A stretch of DNA of 64,000 nucleotides from Sinonovacula constricta (taxonomy: Eukaryota > Mollusca > Bivalvia > Cardiida > Solecurtidae): the NCBI GenBank assembly GCA_007844125.1, contig CM017565.1, forward strand, positions 9,188,885 through 9,252,884, in the 5' to 3' direction. Positions within the stretch are counted from its first letter, which is position 1, and every line of letters starts with the position of its first letter. A program made the position numbers and the translations under genes. The notes below the pieces were generated by a model. The model ran no database searches and was not told the DNA's origin. It was given only the letters and a program-made list of their open reading frames with translations. Shown in pieces: positions 24,712 to 36,760 of this stretch.

Positions 24712-24716
24712 GATTG

Positions 24717-27190
24717 ACAGTTGATCGGGTGTCAGAAATAATTGCTTTAGAATGTCAGAACATTTGTATAGTTTCATGACAAAACTGTTTCCGCATTACA
24801 AAATTCTATAAGACAGTATTAGAAACAGGCCAGTTTAATTGATAGACATCTATTCTTTTCATTTACCCAGTGAATTAAGGTCGCACCAACGCAGAAGCGG
24901 GAATCTTGTCCAAAAGTATGAAAAGGTGATTTGCCAGCAGATAATTAAATATGTCGTGGTACCACTGGGTGACCCAGAATCAGTTCGGGCGGCAAGGTAT
25001 CAGTGTTGTGGAATGTAATAACGCAGATGTAGAGAAGCAGACTAAAAGGTCGTTAGCATTGCTTACATACTTGATTCCAGTAGCCCTTACTCGAGCGGAC
25101 ATTAATGGATGTAAGGCAGATTGTCAACAAGCAATATATGATACGAAGAACAACATACGTCATGCCATCACAACAGAAACATCGTAGTAGCAAACGTAGT
25201 ATTATACTAACACTGCTAGAATTCGGTCAGAACTGAATCTTGAACTCTACTCTCTAAAATAAAACAGTTCAGTTATTGGCAGCACTTGCAAGAGTTGTGG
25301 TTTTGGATGAACAAAGTTAATGAACATACAACGGGAAGGTCTAAGAGAAAAGTCCGCTTTGTACATAATGACATATACGTCAAAGGTTTGATAAGAAGGA
25401 ATTTTTAAATCGGACTCTAATGAACTCGACGTCGTCTTAAAAAATCCAAATGCAACATTTAATCTTCGGGAAAACCACATTTTCTTCCATTCTAGCACGC
25501 TTGTAGTAGACACATATATGTTAGAACTGCGTCCCTGCCCAAGTACCTATTAAGTGAAGTAATGAAGCGCTTGAAGTAAAAGAAAAACACCGCCATAATT
25601 TATATCGCAGTGGGTGCTATTTGCACAATATAACCTGCCGGTGAAGTTGGGGAGATGCAGAGAGCGATCTCTAGATAGACCTGTATCGCCAATAAATCAA
25701 CAAGCGCAAGTAATATTGAGAAAATGATTCCTGCTATCTGCTATAGAGATGAGGAGTTTGCTAGATGTACTTAATAAAAACATAGAAGCTTCAGAACCAT
25801 TGCAAACCTAGTACTAAGTTTTGAATAGATTTCAGCGAAAAGTCATTACTTTTATGTTTCTATTTTTGTGTATTGAAGTATTACCTATCACAGACACTTG
25901 ATAACGTCTAGAAGATTGATATGCAAAATGATTTCAGTACAAGCAATGTTAGCATTGAAACAGCATGCTTTAAATCAGCTTTCGATTTTTTATGTAAGAG
26001 TTTACCGTGTTTTTTATCGATACGAATTCGTTAATAAAAGACTTCTGTTGTTGTTTTTGGCCTTATACTATACATGTATTATATTGATGGAGGTTAACTT
26101 ACAACCTGTACCAATAATGAAACTTTCATCCAAAATTATTTTCACAGATTTACACACCCAGGTGATAAAACTACAAACACAAAACCATGACAATAAAACT
26201 TTAAGTGAGTCTAGTATGGGTTTGCATTTTGAGCAAGTGTCCAAATACATTCCGTACTCGCCACTTCAGTGGCAAATGATTTTTTTATGATAACCATGCG
26301 CAATAAATCCAATAAATAACTAAGCGTTTGCCACTCAAATGATCAGCTGTAACTCACTGCTCTGTTATATTATCTGCCCAGTAACAACAATACTGTGTAG
26401 TTTATTTATTAAGATATTCAATTAACAATAATAAAAATTAGCAAATAAGGACACCTAGTTTGATGGTGTTATACATACGGTGACAGTAAATCGAATAAAA
26501 CATCAAGCAATAAAATAATTAAAATACATATTTATTTTAGAAATACTACACTCAAGCAAAAGTGTAAGAATGGATCAGATTTTTAAAAATAAAATACCGC
26601 ATTATACAACTCACATTGTTCGTGTCCCGGTTGTTACGATTACTTAGACAATCACGAAATATATTTATATTTAAACGAAGTAATGTCCAGTACAGTCATG
26701 TACTGGATAATTACGTTGTACGTATTGAATGTATTGAGCGATATATAGAGAGTGTGTCGAGTTTATTGTTCTAATGTAAGAATTCCAATTATATATATGT
26801 ATGATAATGAAAATAAGTTGAACATGTGGTGGAGTGTATTTACACTTATCGAAGGCAAGCAAAAAGACAAAAAACACCAAGTTTCTTGCGTTTAAGGCGA
26901 ATGGCATTCACACCCGTCATTACGCAAGCATGGATTTGACTGAAGCCTCACGGACCTAAATGAAGTAAACAAACCTTCCTTGTGGTATAGCAATACCAGA
27001 AAACATGTCGTAATTTTCACGCAGACAAGTTTTCAAGAGATCGTTCTTGCTGTTAAAAATTCCTGGCATGTAGTAGGGAATCTAACAGCTAGTGCGAATG
27101 CTACTTGAGAGATGGCTTGGTGATTTGGGATATGTTGTGAAATTTAGTTTAAAATGTAGTATTTATTTATTTAGAGTTTATTTATACACG
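24717..27190. other. Unannotated stretch
   Basis: No gene is called. Frames at 24951-25187 (78 codons) and 25898-26290 (130 codons) show no recognisable domain, splice context or repeat match. Confidence 0.35.
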
Positions 27191-27194
27191 GTTG

Positions 27195-27385
27195 GGAAGT
27201 TCTTTAAACTTATAGTAATCCCTCATGACCGCCCAGTACCTGGGTAGAACTAGTATTCTGGTACTAAACACCTGGGGCAATGTGTAGTACAAAGTATTTC
27301 TTAAGGACAACCTTCATGTGGTCGATTTTAGGATTCGATCCGGAGTCTGACGTCTTTTCTACAATACCACGGACGCCCACAAATA
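27195..27385 (-). mobile_element. tRNA-derived SINE, family B, copy 2
   Basis: On the minus strand the head reads GGGCGTCCGTGGTATTGTAG (A box region, degenerate), then GGATCGAATCC (a good B box), followed by the same body words as the copy at 10441-10665 in the same order (TGTCCTTAAG, then AGTTCTACCCAGG). Diverged, with an uncertain 3' end. Confidence 0.6.
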
Positions 27386-28077
27386 TGTGTGTTGATATGT
27401 TGATGTTTCTGTATGTTTGATTATCCTTCAATGTTTTTGTAAAAAGCGGTTCCTTTGACAGTTCTCACCATATCTGGTCCATACACACATGCAAATGATA
27501 ACTAATAATTATGAAATATAAATCCCTTTAATTTAGAGCCTATGTTAATAGAAGATTTGCTTTTGATCAAATGCATTATTCTTAGTCGGTTGACCACACA
27601 ACTTGACCGCAACAATTTGGATTTGCCAAATACATTTGCCTTGGCAAGTAATATTATACATCGCTTATTTTCTTTATGTCAGAACGTTTGAAGCAAGAAA
27701 CAGCAACAAAAACAAGACACAAAGTAATATTTGAAAAGAAAGAAGGATTATACCTTGACGTTAAAGTTTTGAGCACTTTAGAAATATTGGCGTTGGCTAC
27801 CATCTGAACAGAATACGGTAAACTATAATCTACGGTTACGGGCCTTATGTCTGCATTCTATAAATATTGAGTTAAAAAGCAACCCACTTTCTCTATTAAC
27901 AATTGTTTTCATTGTAAAAGCTTCTGTTAAAAAAGTTATGTATTGATTTGTAGATACATTCAAATTAAAGTCATTTTGATCCAGACCAGTTACACTATTG
28001 TTGAAGGAAGACACCAGAATTATCTAGATAGCTCTAGGAAACTGAAGAGACTGTAAAAACGCTGCACATCAGTTTTT

Positions 28078-28175
28078 GCACAGACCCGGGACTCGAACCA
28101 AAACGGGTTGAGACTAAAGTGTTGACAGCTGTTGACTAAAGCTGCTTGGTCACAGGCGCCCCTTAATTCCATAGT
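28078..28175 (-). mobile_element. tRNA-like SINE head (family C candidate)
   Basis: The minus strand reads GGGGCGCCTGTGACCAAGCAG, an A-box-like start of the Leu/Ser type. About 45 bases later comes a perfect B box GGTTCGAGTCC and then CGGGTCTGTGC. The ends do not pair as a tRNA acceptor stem, so this is a SINE head or tRNA pseudogene, not a tRNA gene. Confidence 0.5.
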
Positions 28176-28681
28176 TAATCTGACTTGCTGAAGGAATTAT
28201 GGAGTGAACAATGATACAAGCAAGTAACCGCTACCTTGATATGAACGGGAGAAGATACGTTTATAATAAAAGCAGTCATTATACTCGCCAATATGGTGGT
28301 CGCAGATACCAACTGGTAGCATATGTTGCAGTATTAACGTCAGCAACTGGCAACATACAAAACTAAATCAGAGGTGATGACATATTAAGTGTGCTACAGT
28401 AAACTATTCGCGAATTTTTTTCTGTCATTATCAGCTATGTTTTTATGTAGCCGTGAGAAGTACACGTTTTCTTAATTCTAGCATTGCTTCTGTTACACCC
28501 TACACATGACGTGTTATTATTATGTTCATATTCCTCATATCCGTGTCTTGGACTTGCTGTAACCTCAAAGTCAAGGTTAAGGTCTCGATTCTTATTTTTG
28601 TATGTTAAATACTACAACATCGTCTGTGGCTGTCGTTGCTGCCCACACTGTTATAGCTTCTTCTAATGTTATTCAATAAAA

Positions 28682-28945
28682 ATAGTTGAGCATCGGCTTG
28701 CGGATCGGAAGCTCGTGGGTCGAACCCCGGCCGGGTCAACCAAAGACTTTAAAGTTCGTAGTAGTGGCTTCCCTCCTAACGCTCGGGGCTAAGGAGACAG
28801 CATTACGCCTGACTCGTCGGTGTCAGTATAATGGACCGGCCGGGTTCAGTCCCTGGTCACCTCATAAGTGCCCCTGTGCTATAATGATAGAAATGTCGCT
28901 GCGCAGTATCGGCTAAAATACCGGCTAATCCCTCAATAAAAAAAA
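28682..28945 (+). mobile_element. tRNA-derived SINE, family A, long diverged copy
   Basis: The head contains AGCATCGGCTTGCGG and B box GGGTCGAACCCC, then ACCAAAGACTTTAAAG and a worn version of the family body (GTAGTGGCTTCCCTCCTAACG). It continues into the central domain shared with 59367 (CGTCGGTGTCAGTATAATGG here, CCCGGTGTCAGGATAAAGTG there) and a CTCAATAAA tail. The 76-codon frame inside it is an artefact. Confidence 0.75.
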
Positions 28946-29714
28946 CGACGACTGAGGTTGCAGCACATTTTTCAGTCAAAACGTGTACTTCGCCTTCTTC
29001 AGTATTGCTTTGCTTCTACTAAAGCCACTGATACTAATTTGTGTTTTACAATCAATTCAAGTCTTGCTCTTTATTCTTTATGATAACGATGCTGTAACTA
29101 CTTACAATGAATGTATCAGCTATACTGTTCTTAATCCTATTAACCTGTGCGGGGGGTTTCTATCATTATTAGCCAAGATATCATTAAGATGTTCCCAACA
29201 GATATAAGGCTGCCTTAATTGCGCTTACACCGACAGGATTTGATACTGACCGTGAAGCTAAAGGTTGCCTGTGCCATTAACACGTCCGTAAAAATCGAGT
29301 AAAAATAGAATGAAACGGTGATCAGCATCATGTGTGTCAGAGCATGTTCCCTTCTACACGTAGAGGAATGTCGATTAGAAGCATAGTAAATCCCATGCAT
29401 GCGTCCTATGATATTCAGGAAATTTTCACACACAATTATGAAGAATGTTGAGTTAAACCGTTATGTTCCAGCCTGATATACAAGAGCTAACAATGACGCA
29501 TTTATGCAGCGTCGACATGTTGTAGATGTAAATATTGTGTAAATGCAGGTACTAGTTTGAAGGCACATTGATTGTGATATTGTCTTAACTAGAATGGTAT
29601 TCCCTTACTCTGCCATGTTAGCCTGGTCATGTTTGTCCATATCAGTAACAAATGTGCCGAATCAAACGAGCAAGTAAATAGTAACCCCGTTGTGAGTTAG
29701 GAGATCTGGAGTGA
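28946..29714. other. Unannotated stretch
   Basis: Nothing recognised beyond short chance frames. Confidence 0.4.
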
Positions 29715-30635
29715 CATTATCCATTTTAACATTGTAAAATATCAACCTTGTTTTTAACAGCAAATACCGAAAATGTAAAATAACCATCGGAACATTGCTA
29801 ATTAGAGATGAACTGTATTTAAAATAAATAACAATTATATACCCTATTGTATCAATACTATGACAATTCACCATGACCATCATGATGGCAACACAACTTA
29901 AACTAGTCACAGCCAATTAACAAACCATACTTTACACTGTACACAAGAAGTCATTAATTTAATGGCCACTTAGGAATGCACAATTAACTAACTATTACAA
30001 GACAACAAAGAATATACACTAAAGGTATACTCCCTGTAATATTCAGCGATTATGTGCTGATGCACGTAATGTTACCAAAGGCTCTACTCGTGGATAGCAC
30101 TGTTGTTTTGTCAAATCATACACAAATACAAACATTCTAAATATCATTCATAATAATAAACTACTAATGTTCTCTGCTAGAAAAGACCCACCTTATATCC
30201 GGTACTATTGTACAATTGCATACTTTCATTTAAGTTTCAACAAATTGCCAATATCAAATCAATCCAAATACTGGCTAAAGTAGATGTGTTCATATTTTCT
30301 AAAAGGAAATTTGTTGTTATTGAATGCAATACTTATCAAAGTCATAAGATCTACATTTTGTTCATCAAGGTCTACAATGTATTCGTATATTGAACCATTT
30401 AACAACATAATTTGGCAAACAAACTAAATATTGTATTAACTAACTTTAAAATAGGCACTTTACTTACAAACAGGACAATTACATTTACTTTCTAGACAAT
30501 CTGATTAAATAATTCCGAGTAATTCAATATCGCATTGACAACACTCAGTTACTGACGGTGTCCCGATATAATTCTCACTCTTAAGTTTACCCAGTATACC
30601 ACAGCTTGACATATTGTTACGTGTGTACCTGTTGT
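29715..30635. repeat. Diverged 0.8-0.9 kb direct repeat, copy 1
   Basis: Colinear with 34617-35400 in the same orientation. Both start CATTATCCATTTTAACATTG and both end after AGCTTGACATMTTGTTAC. A 28-base identical block occurs at 30041-30068 and 34938-34965, and a CTTTCTAGACAAYCTGATTA block occurs near both ends. Copy 1 has about 140 bp of extra sequence. No shared reading frame is apparent, so this is a non-coding duplicated or transposed sequence. Confidence 0.85.
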
Positions 30636-31975
30636 TTTTGTTTTTGTGACAGCCAATCTAGCAAGATTCTGGGCTTGTGAGATCGCAGGATAGCAAGTAT
30701 AGGGCTTCTGAGCTATTTTCATGAGAATAAACCATCTTCAGCAAGAAAGTACTACGTTCATCATACATGTCATATCCATGCTAATGCTTCCACATGTTTC
30801 TCCGCCTTCATAAATATTTTTCTAACAAACACAGTGACGTAATGTGTACAGCTTCGATATATCGTTGTCATGCGTATTCCTGACAAGCACTACAGTTAGC
30901 TTACATTTCTTAGGCATGTTAATGCAGCAAGATAGTTCCTCTGTCAACTTTCATTAGAAAAAAAAACTGTTTCATTTTTACCATTATAGACGTTGATTTG
31001 TGTTTAATCTGTCCATAATAACTTCTTAAAATTTGAATGAGACAATAGTAGTATCGAGTTTATGTATATATGCCGTAATAATTTTATCTCTGTTCGAGGG
31101 AATGCTTGTTTTCATATTACTGTTTTCACAAACCCAGATTTGTGCTGGTGTTTTCGTTGAATCTTCTATAAAAACGGATGTGGTGATTGTAGTACAATGG
31201 TTATTACATATGTCATAGTCAGGCTAGCTTTTTGTCATGGAACGAAAGCATACATATGGTAACATTTTGTCTACAAAGTCAGGTATGTTATGTGTATCGC
31301 TTCCACGTGTCCTGCTACAAGTGTGGTGTAGTGATAGTATAAGTATCTGACATTGACAACATGGCACATACATGTCGGCCATAACCCGGCAGCAGCGATG
31401 TGTTCTTAACACCAAGGACCTTATCAGATCAGCGTAAATTTGGCAACATTAAAAGAAAATAGGCGTGTGAATTAGCGACAACAGTAGATGTTTAATTTTA
31501 TATAAAATAAAAGTAAGCCACAAAAAGTTTATGTTTTCGAATTTAATCTTTGTCGTATACATTTAAAAGATAAAAAAGAAAAATCATTATTTAGTAAAAA
31601 AGTAAAGCGCTAATTTAAATTAAAAGCTATACTTAAGATGTAAACCACGCATTTTGTTGCACAAATGTAGAAATTGAACAATATAAGAAAATGGTTCCAT
31701 TTAATAATTCATGTCATATTTATATGAAACAAACATTGTGATTCATTTACACACACGCCCTTGTGTAGACAAGACAGTAAATATACATATGCAATGTAAA
31801 TCGTAGTTGAGTTTATTTGAATTGTAGCAAACATTGGCGAAGTATCATGTAGAGACATTATTACAAGGTGAAAAACTGTGATATAGATATATAAAGTACG
31901 TGTAGTTTGCAATCTGTTAATTTCATGATAGTTTTGGGGTTATAGGGTTAGACTTGTAAACCGATGAGGACTTAC
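30636..31975. other. Unannotated stretch, probable intron side of the minus-strand gene
   Basis: This lies downstream (minus sense) of the donor at 31975 and is therefore probably intronic sequence of the gene whose exon is at 31976-32320. I could not find the next exon here. Confidence 0.4.
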
Positions 31976-32320
31976 CGAGGTCGAAAACGATCACTTTGGG
32001 TTTCGGCTGCTCCATAAGCACGTGTTCTATCTCATCGAGGTCATCCGGGGTCACCGATCTCTCCTCAGACATGGACCGACATTCCGACAGGCTGTGAGTG
32101 TCGCCGGCATCCGACGTGTCGTACATGTCTGGAAATACATCCCGCTCCTCAGAGTGCTCCCTAGACCCGTAACTCCTATTGTCGGTTACTCCGTTTACCG
32201 ACCCCTTGTCGTCGTCGGCATGGTCTTGGTTGTCGTCAGATTGCTCGACCGAGCACTCCCTCTCATTCTCATTCTCCTCCTGTATGGCATGACGCTCCTT
32301 GTTGACGGTCGATGTCATAA
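31976..32320 (-). CDS. First coding exon, acidic N-terminal extension plus probable HAD phosphatase motif I
   Basis: Seen: from ATG at 32318 the minus strand encodes 114 residues. About 105 are strongly acidic and polar, with no membrane segment, beginning MTSTVNKERHAIQEEN and containing SEERSVTPDDLDEIEHVL. The exon ends PKPKVIVFDL plus a G, followed at once by a GTAAGT donor (31975-31970). An acceptor-like AACAACAG lies just upstream of the start (AG at 32322-32321), suggesting a 5' UTR intron. Known: HAD hydrolases begin their catalytic core with a hydrophobic strand and DxD, as in VFDLDYT of magnesium-dependent phosphatase 1 (MDP1). Inferred: the split G-codon becomes Asp when joined to an exon beginning AC or AT, giving FDLD. 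MDP1 proteins are normally short, without this acidic leader. Alternatives are another HAD subgroup, or an acidic regulatory protein with chance resemblance. The exon itself is well supported by composition and splice sites; the family is only moderately supported. The remaining exons lie at lower coordinates and were not found. Confidence 0.65.
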
Positions 32321-32460
32321 CTGTTGTTAAAATTTGAATATTAAACAAATAACTCTTAAACAAATGAAACAACTTACAATCAAAACAAAACCATTTAATT
32401 TATAGAACCTTAACCAAGAACAATTTACGAAATCCTTGTTTTGAGTTCCTATTTATTGTA

Positions 32461-32680
32461 ATATTACGCGCCACTCTTCATTGCGCACGAAAAGTCAAAC
32501 CGCCTCACTATCGCGCGTGGCATAAGTCCGACTGTTCGACATGAAGTGAATGAATGAACGGGGCCTCAATGAAAATCAGACCCGCTTACAAAGTCACAGG
32601 ATCCTCGCTCAGACGTCTAGAGCCAATGGCATCCGAGCGTTTTCAAACGTTTTCGCAACAGCGATTGAAGGCTAGGTGAA
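32461..32680 (-). promoter_or_regulatory. CpG-dense putative promoter of the minus-strand gene
   Basis: About 19 CpG dinucleotides in roughly 210 bp (GCGCG, CGCGCG and GACGTC clusters), directly upstream of the coding exon at 32320 and set in CpG-poor AT-rich DNA. A GTAAGC donor candidate on the minus strand at 32591-32586 could end a 5' UTR exon that splices to the acceptor at 32321. A closer GTAAGT at 32377 would give an intron of only 57 bp. No TATA box is evident, as is usual for CpG promoters. Confidence 0.5.
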
Positions 32681-33123
32681 TTTCAGATTTCCCGCATTTT
32701 TGCAATACCTATTTCTGAAAATGTTCACCTCACTAGCGCATGCACGGTTTGGGCATCAGTTTTCTATACAATCCTAAATCTCGAGTCTAGGGCCCAGGAG
32801 TCGATTTGTGCTTGCAAAAATGTGTACACCTGAGTTTTCTTCAGGGAGGTGTTAGCAAGCCCCTAGTCTCAACGATGTGGAATGGCTGTATGTAACAACG
32901 GAATGCAAAATAATAAGAACGTCGCGTTACTCCTAATGTTGATTGACTAAGCTGCACAAGTATAAAGATATAATGAAGATGTTAACATCGTGAAGTTTTA
33001 TGTAGGTTAATGATTACAATGGTAATGGTGATGCTTTTTTAGCGAATCAAGCTAACAGTAAAAATACAATGAGTGATCATGCCTTTTATATTACACATTA
33101 GATAAGTGATGAAAAATAATTGA

Positions 33124-33203
33124 AAGTTGATTAAAATAATGATTATGATAATGAGGATGATTATGATGATGATGATGATGACTAAGATGATAATTGATAA
33201 TGA
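33124..33203. repeat. Imperfect (ATG/GAT)n tract
   Basis: Degenerate ATGATTATGATAATG and GATGATGATGATG triplets. The Ile-rich minus-strand frame crossing it (33039-33239) is an artefact. Confidence 0.75.
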
Positions 33204-33319
33204 TAATAAAGCAAAACTGATTAATGTAGAAACAGACATATATTATTCCGAATCAATCTTGCCTTGTAGCTACTGATTTTTTTCTTCGTCAAGTTTTGAT
33301 TATAATGTTGACATGATCT

Positions 33320-33344
33320 TGATGATGATGATGATGATGATGAT
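33320..33344. repeat. (GAT)n microsatellite
   Basis: Eight uninterrupted GAT units. Confidence 0.9.
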
Positions 33345-34616
33345 TAGGATTGTGAAGGTTCTGTTATCACGTCGTCTTTGTATAAAAATTACGAGAAAAA
33401 TATGACGATAATGATTTATCATGCATTTGAGATTATCATAGTAAATCGTAGTGAATAATGCTTGTAAAAATAAACAAATAAACTAAGAATAATGAAAGAA
33501 TGATAAGAAATAAAAACTATAGAAAGAATTGGATGACATGAGAAAATGACAGTTACAGAGAGACAGCACGAGAATCAGTCCAAGTTTCAAGCGTCATCAG
33601 AATGTTGTATCAGTAGCCTTGCGTGTAGGACATTAGCTGGAATCCATATGTACTTTTAGTAGAGAACTTATATTTACTGAATATGATAAACACGAGTGAA
33701 AATAACTTTCAGTTATGTAAGTCCGTCCCCTTATCTTTGAATTTGTTCATGGGGGACTTCCTTTGAACAAACTAGAGGCTACATATTGTTATGCACCTGA
33801 GTAGTACAGATGAAAGTAAAGCGTTGATAATGAGGGAAATTCCAATCTCTCTGAGGAAGTATCCCTCACAACAAACCCTCACATCTGTCTGCTTTGACAG
33901 CCTATGAACATCTATAAGCCCTACACGAAATAGCAGACATTAAGGTAAAATATAGGATAATTTATTTGTACTAGAGGCGTATGCTAAAAGTTAACATCTC
34001 TGTTTCTATCGTAAATAACATATGACTGTAGACAATGTATATATATATATATATTGTTTAATGTTTAATGTTTTAATAATAAAACAACAAGATGTTTTTC
34101 TGTTTAAAGGGCGTTTGCTTAGCGATATTGGTTGTAGCATTAAAATGATAATATTATACTAACTGATTGATTTTACAAGCAACACTTGTCTTTAGTTAAA
34201 AAAAGGATTACTAACTTTTGAAGCACGGTGCAAATATATCACTGTATACCCAGGTTTTCTTATTGTTGTCTATGTTTATTTTGTTACTGGCGAATGTTAA
34301 TGAGTGTTATTACTTAAGCAGTTAGTATCATATAAAATATTGATATTAGACCACGTCTGCGATGTATTGTATTTCAGTATTTGTTGATAGAACTTGGGCA
34401 TCTGCTGGCTTTCTTCTTCTTCTTCTTCTTGTTTAAATATTATTACTTTGGCAAACACCTTTACACAAGTTATTGAATAGGTTTGAATGTCTTGTGTTGT
34501 GATCATTAGTCCAGTCTAATATATTCCTACGCAGCCAGTAATAAAAGTCATCAAGAGAATGCTTGATGTTTTATTTGTTTTTGTTTAGTATTTGAAATAC
34601 ATTGTAGCAACAAAGG
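33345..34616. other. Unannotated stretch
   Basis: No gene is recognised. Contains a short (TA)n run at about 34038-34055 and a (TTC)n run at about 34411-34430. Confidence 0.4.
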
Positions 34617-35400
34617 CATTATCCATTTTAACATTGTAAATTATCAAAAGTGTTCTGAACACCAAAATCTATGTAAACATCCGAACATTGCTAAACAGTA
34701 GATAAACTGTATTTAAAATAACTAACAGTTATATACTCCAATGTATCAATACCATGACCATTTCACCATGACCATTATGACACAACTTATACACGTCACA
34801 GCCAGTCAGCAAACCATACTATACACTATACACAGGAAGTCATCGATTAAATGGGTACAAAGGCTACAAAGGAATGCACAATTACAAATTATTCCAAGAC
34901 AGCAAAGAAGACACAATAAAGGCATACTCCGTCTACTATTCAGCGATTATGTGCTGATGCACGTATTGTGGCCAAAGACTATGCTCTGTTGTTTTCACAA
35001 AATCAATAAATACACTCTTATACATTCTAATATCAATCATAATAATAAACTACAAGAAAAGTGCTCTGCTTAGAAGGACCGTGCCTTATATTCAGGTACT
35101 TTTGTGCGATTGAATACTTTCATTTAAATGTCAATAAATTTCCAAGAATTATTGTGGTTTATTTTTTCTAAAGGAAATTTAATAATTATCAACGTCATAC
35201 GATCGACAGTTTGTTCATCAATATCTACTAAGTTAAAAAATAGGCACTTGTACTTACAAAAGGACAATTACATTTATTTACTTTCTAGACAACCTGATTA
35301 AATAATTCATATCGTTTACTGACGTTGTTCCGATATTCTTTTGACTCTCAAGTTTACACAATGTACCCCAGCTTGACATCTTGTTACCTGTATACTTGTT
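34617..35400. repeat. Diverged 0.8-0.9 kb direct repeat, copy 2
   Basis: Second copy of the sequence at 29715-30635, in the same orientation, with matching ends and a 28-base identical core (34938-34965). The 110-codon plus frame at 34741-35073 lies inside it and is not preserved in copy 1, so it is not a gene. Confidence 0.85.
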
Positions 35401-35839
35401 TCAAGAAAATGACATAAAACCATAACATTAAAATAGCTTTATAGAGGGTAGCATAGCGCGGGTTTCGAGCTGGTAAAATGATTTAAAATGTACAAGATCA
35501 TTTCCATCAAGCAATACATATCATATGAACGATTTCCATTTTAAGCGTAGTAATTAGATTTTATGACAACATTTGGTAGGTATAAAATGAGGTTTACTGG
35601 TACTGTCCTACTAAATGATGCTTTCAAAACAAAGTAACAATTTACTTTGAAACACATAGCATGACTTTGAACGTAAGCGGTTACAAAGGACAAATTATTT
35701 GTATAAATACAAATAATTTTTCATCAATATAATCATAGATATGTGAACACTAGGTCAACAAACATACATAAATAACGCAAAACACCGGAGACAAATGGTT
35801 CGACGCTATCATATACTTCTGTTGTACGAAACCTTGATG

Positions 35840-36110
35840 ATGTTATCAGTCTTGACATGGGAAGTTGGCCATATCATTGCTCTGCAATAAGAATTAAAGG
35901 TCCATAATTCCCGCCATAAATCTCAGGAACAATCGAAGCAATTACTTGATTATTATCGAAGAAGTTTATCACTGGAAATAGTACTCCATTAGCTCATCAG
36001 CACAATCACATAAAGGATACAGCGACCGGAATTTCGAGAACATTACAGACATAATACTTGACCTGATAATACAGACACGTGTACTTTGGAACCCAATTTT
36101 CAAAATATGT
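35840..36110. repeat. Dispersed repeat D, copy 1
   Basis: Colinear with about 45785-46065. Shared words in order: TGTTATCA, AAGAATYAAAGG, GAACAATC, CATTAGC, GGAATTTCGAGAAC (36028-36041 and 45987-46000), then ATAATACTTGACC and GATAATACA. Non-coding. Limits approximate. Confidence 0.7.
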
Positions 36111-36509
36111 TTTTATCACAAATCAGTATTATCAGAAGGAAATACAAAGTAAAACCGGCGACATATTCTTTCTAAAAGAGTTATTTGGCGTTTGATAATC
36201 TAAAATTGTCATCATACACCAATAAAAATGTTTTAAACACGTGTACAAATAATAAAATGCAAGACAGTAATACGATTTTAAGGAATCCGGTCCACAACAC
36301 AATCAAATTGCCTTAAATATATTACTAATGTCTTTGAAAAAAATAAAGTTGCTAGTTTGTAACTAAGCTTTCATGAATATTATGTCAGTGTATATAATGA
36401 AGTATACACATTATGATAGAAGCAGCTTGTAACCCATGTGACAAAACATATTGCTGTAAGGCTAATGCAGACCTTTAAACTGTTTATTCAAGTAGTCTAT
36501 TTCTGATAT

Positions 36510-36760
36510 TAAAAGCTGATTATAGAAAGGCATATAATGCAATAATATATAATGTATCTAAAGTAATTATTTTCGAAGACAAAATTGTTATGATCACAGC
36601 ACCATACCAAAATGCATTTTAATTATAAACTTCGTAGCTCGTCATTGTATTACATTCCATAAGAATATGGTACTTACTGTCTATACCACTTATATGTTTC
36701 TGCATAGTCTCTTTTTCTCTATTAATGCCTTAATGTCTAACTAATTCAGTCATGTGTATG
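36510..36760 (-). pseudogene. LINE C-terminal remnant (candidate)
   Basis: One minus-strand frame gives SGIDSKYHILMECNTM, which parallels the EDKYHFLLECPMYN segment of the LINE remnant at 7860-9250. At the nucleotide level the string around AATGGTACTTATCT near 7999 resembles ATATGGTACTTACTGT near 36667. No YADD box or other domain was found nearby, so only a 3' fragment is suggested. Confidence 0.35.

Noticed and set aside
25898..26290. 130-codon plus-strand frame
   Set aside because: No recognisable motif. Leu/Ile/Tyr-rich composition typical of AT-rich non-coding sequence.
32022..32330. 102-codon plus-strand frame opposite the HAD-like exon
   Set aside because: Antisense shadow of the minus-strand exon, whose acidic codons (GAN/GAY) read as Val/Leu/Ile on the other strand.
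34741..35073. 110-codon plus frame
   Set aside because: Lies within the 34617-35400 repeat copy and is broken in the other copy, so not under coding constraint.
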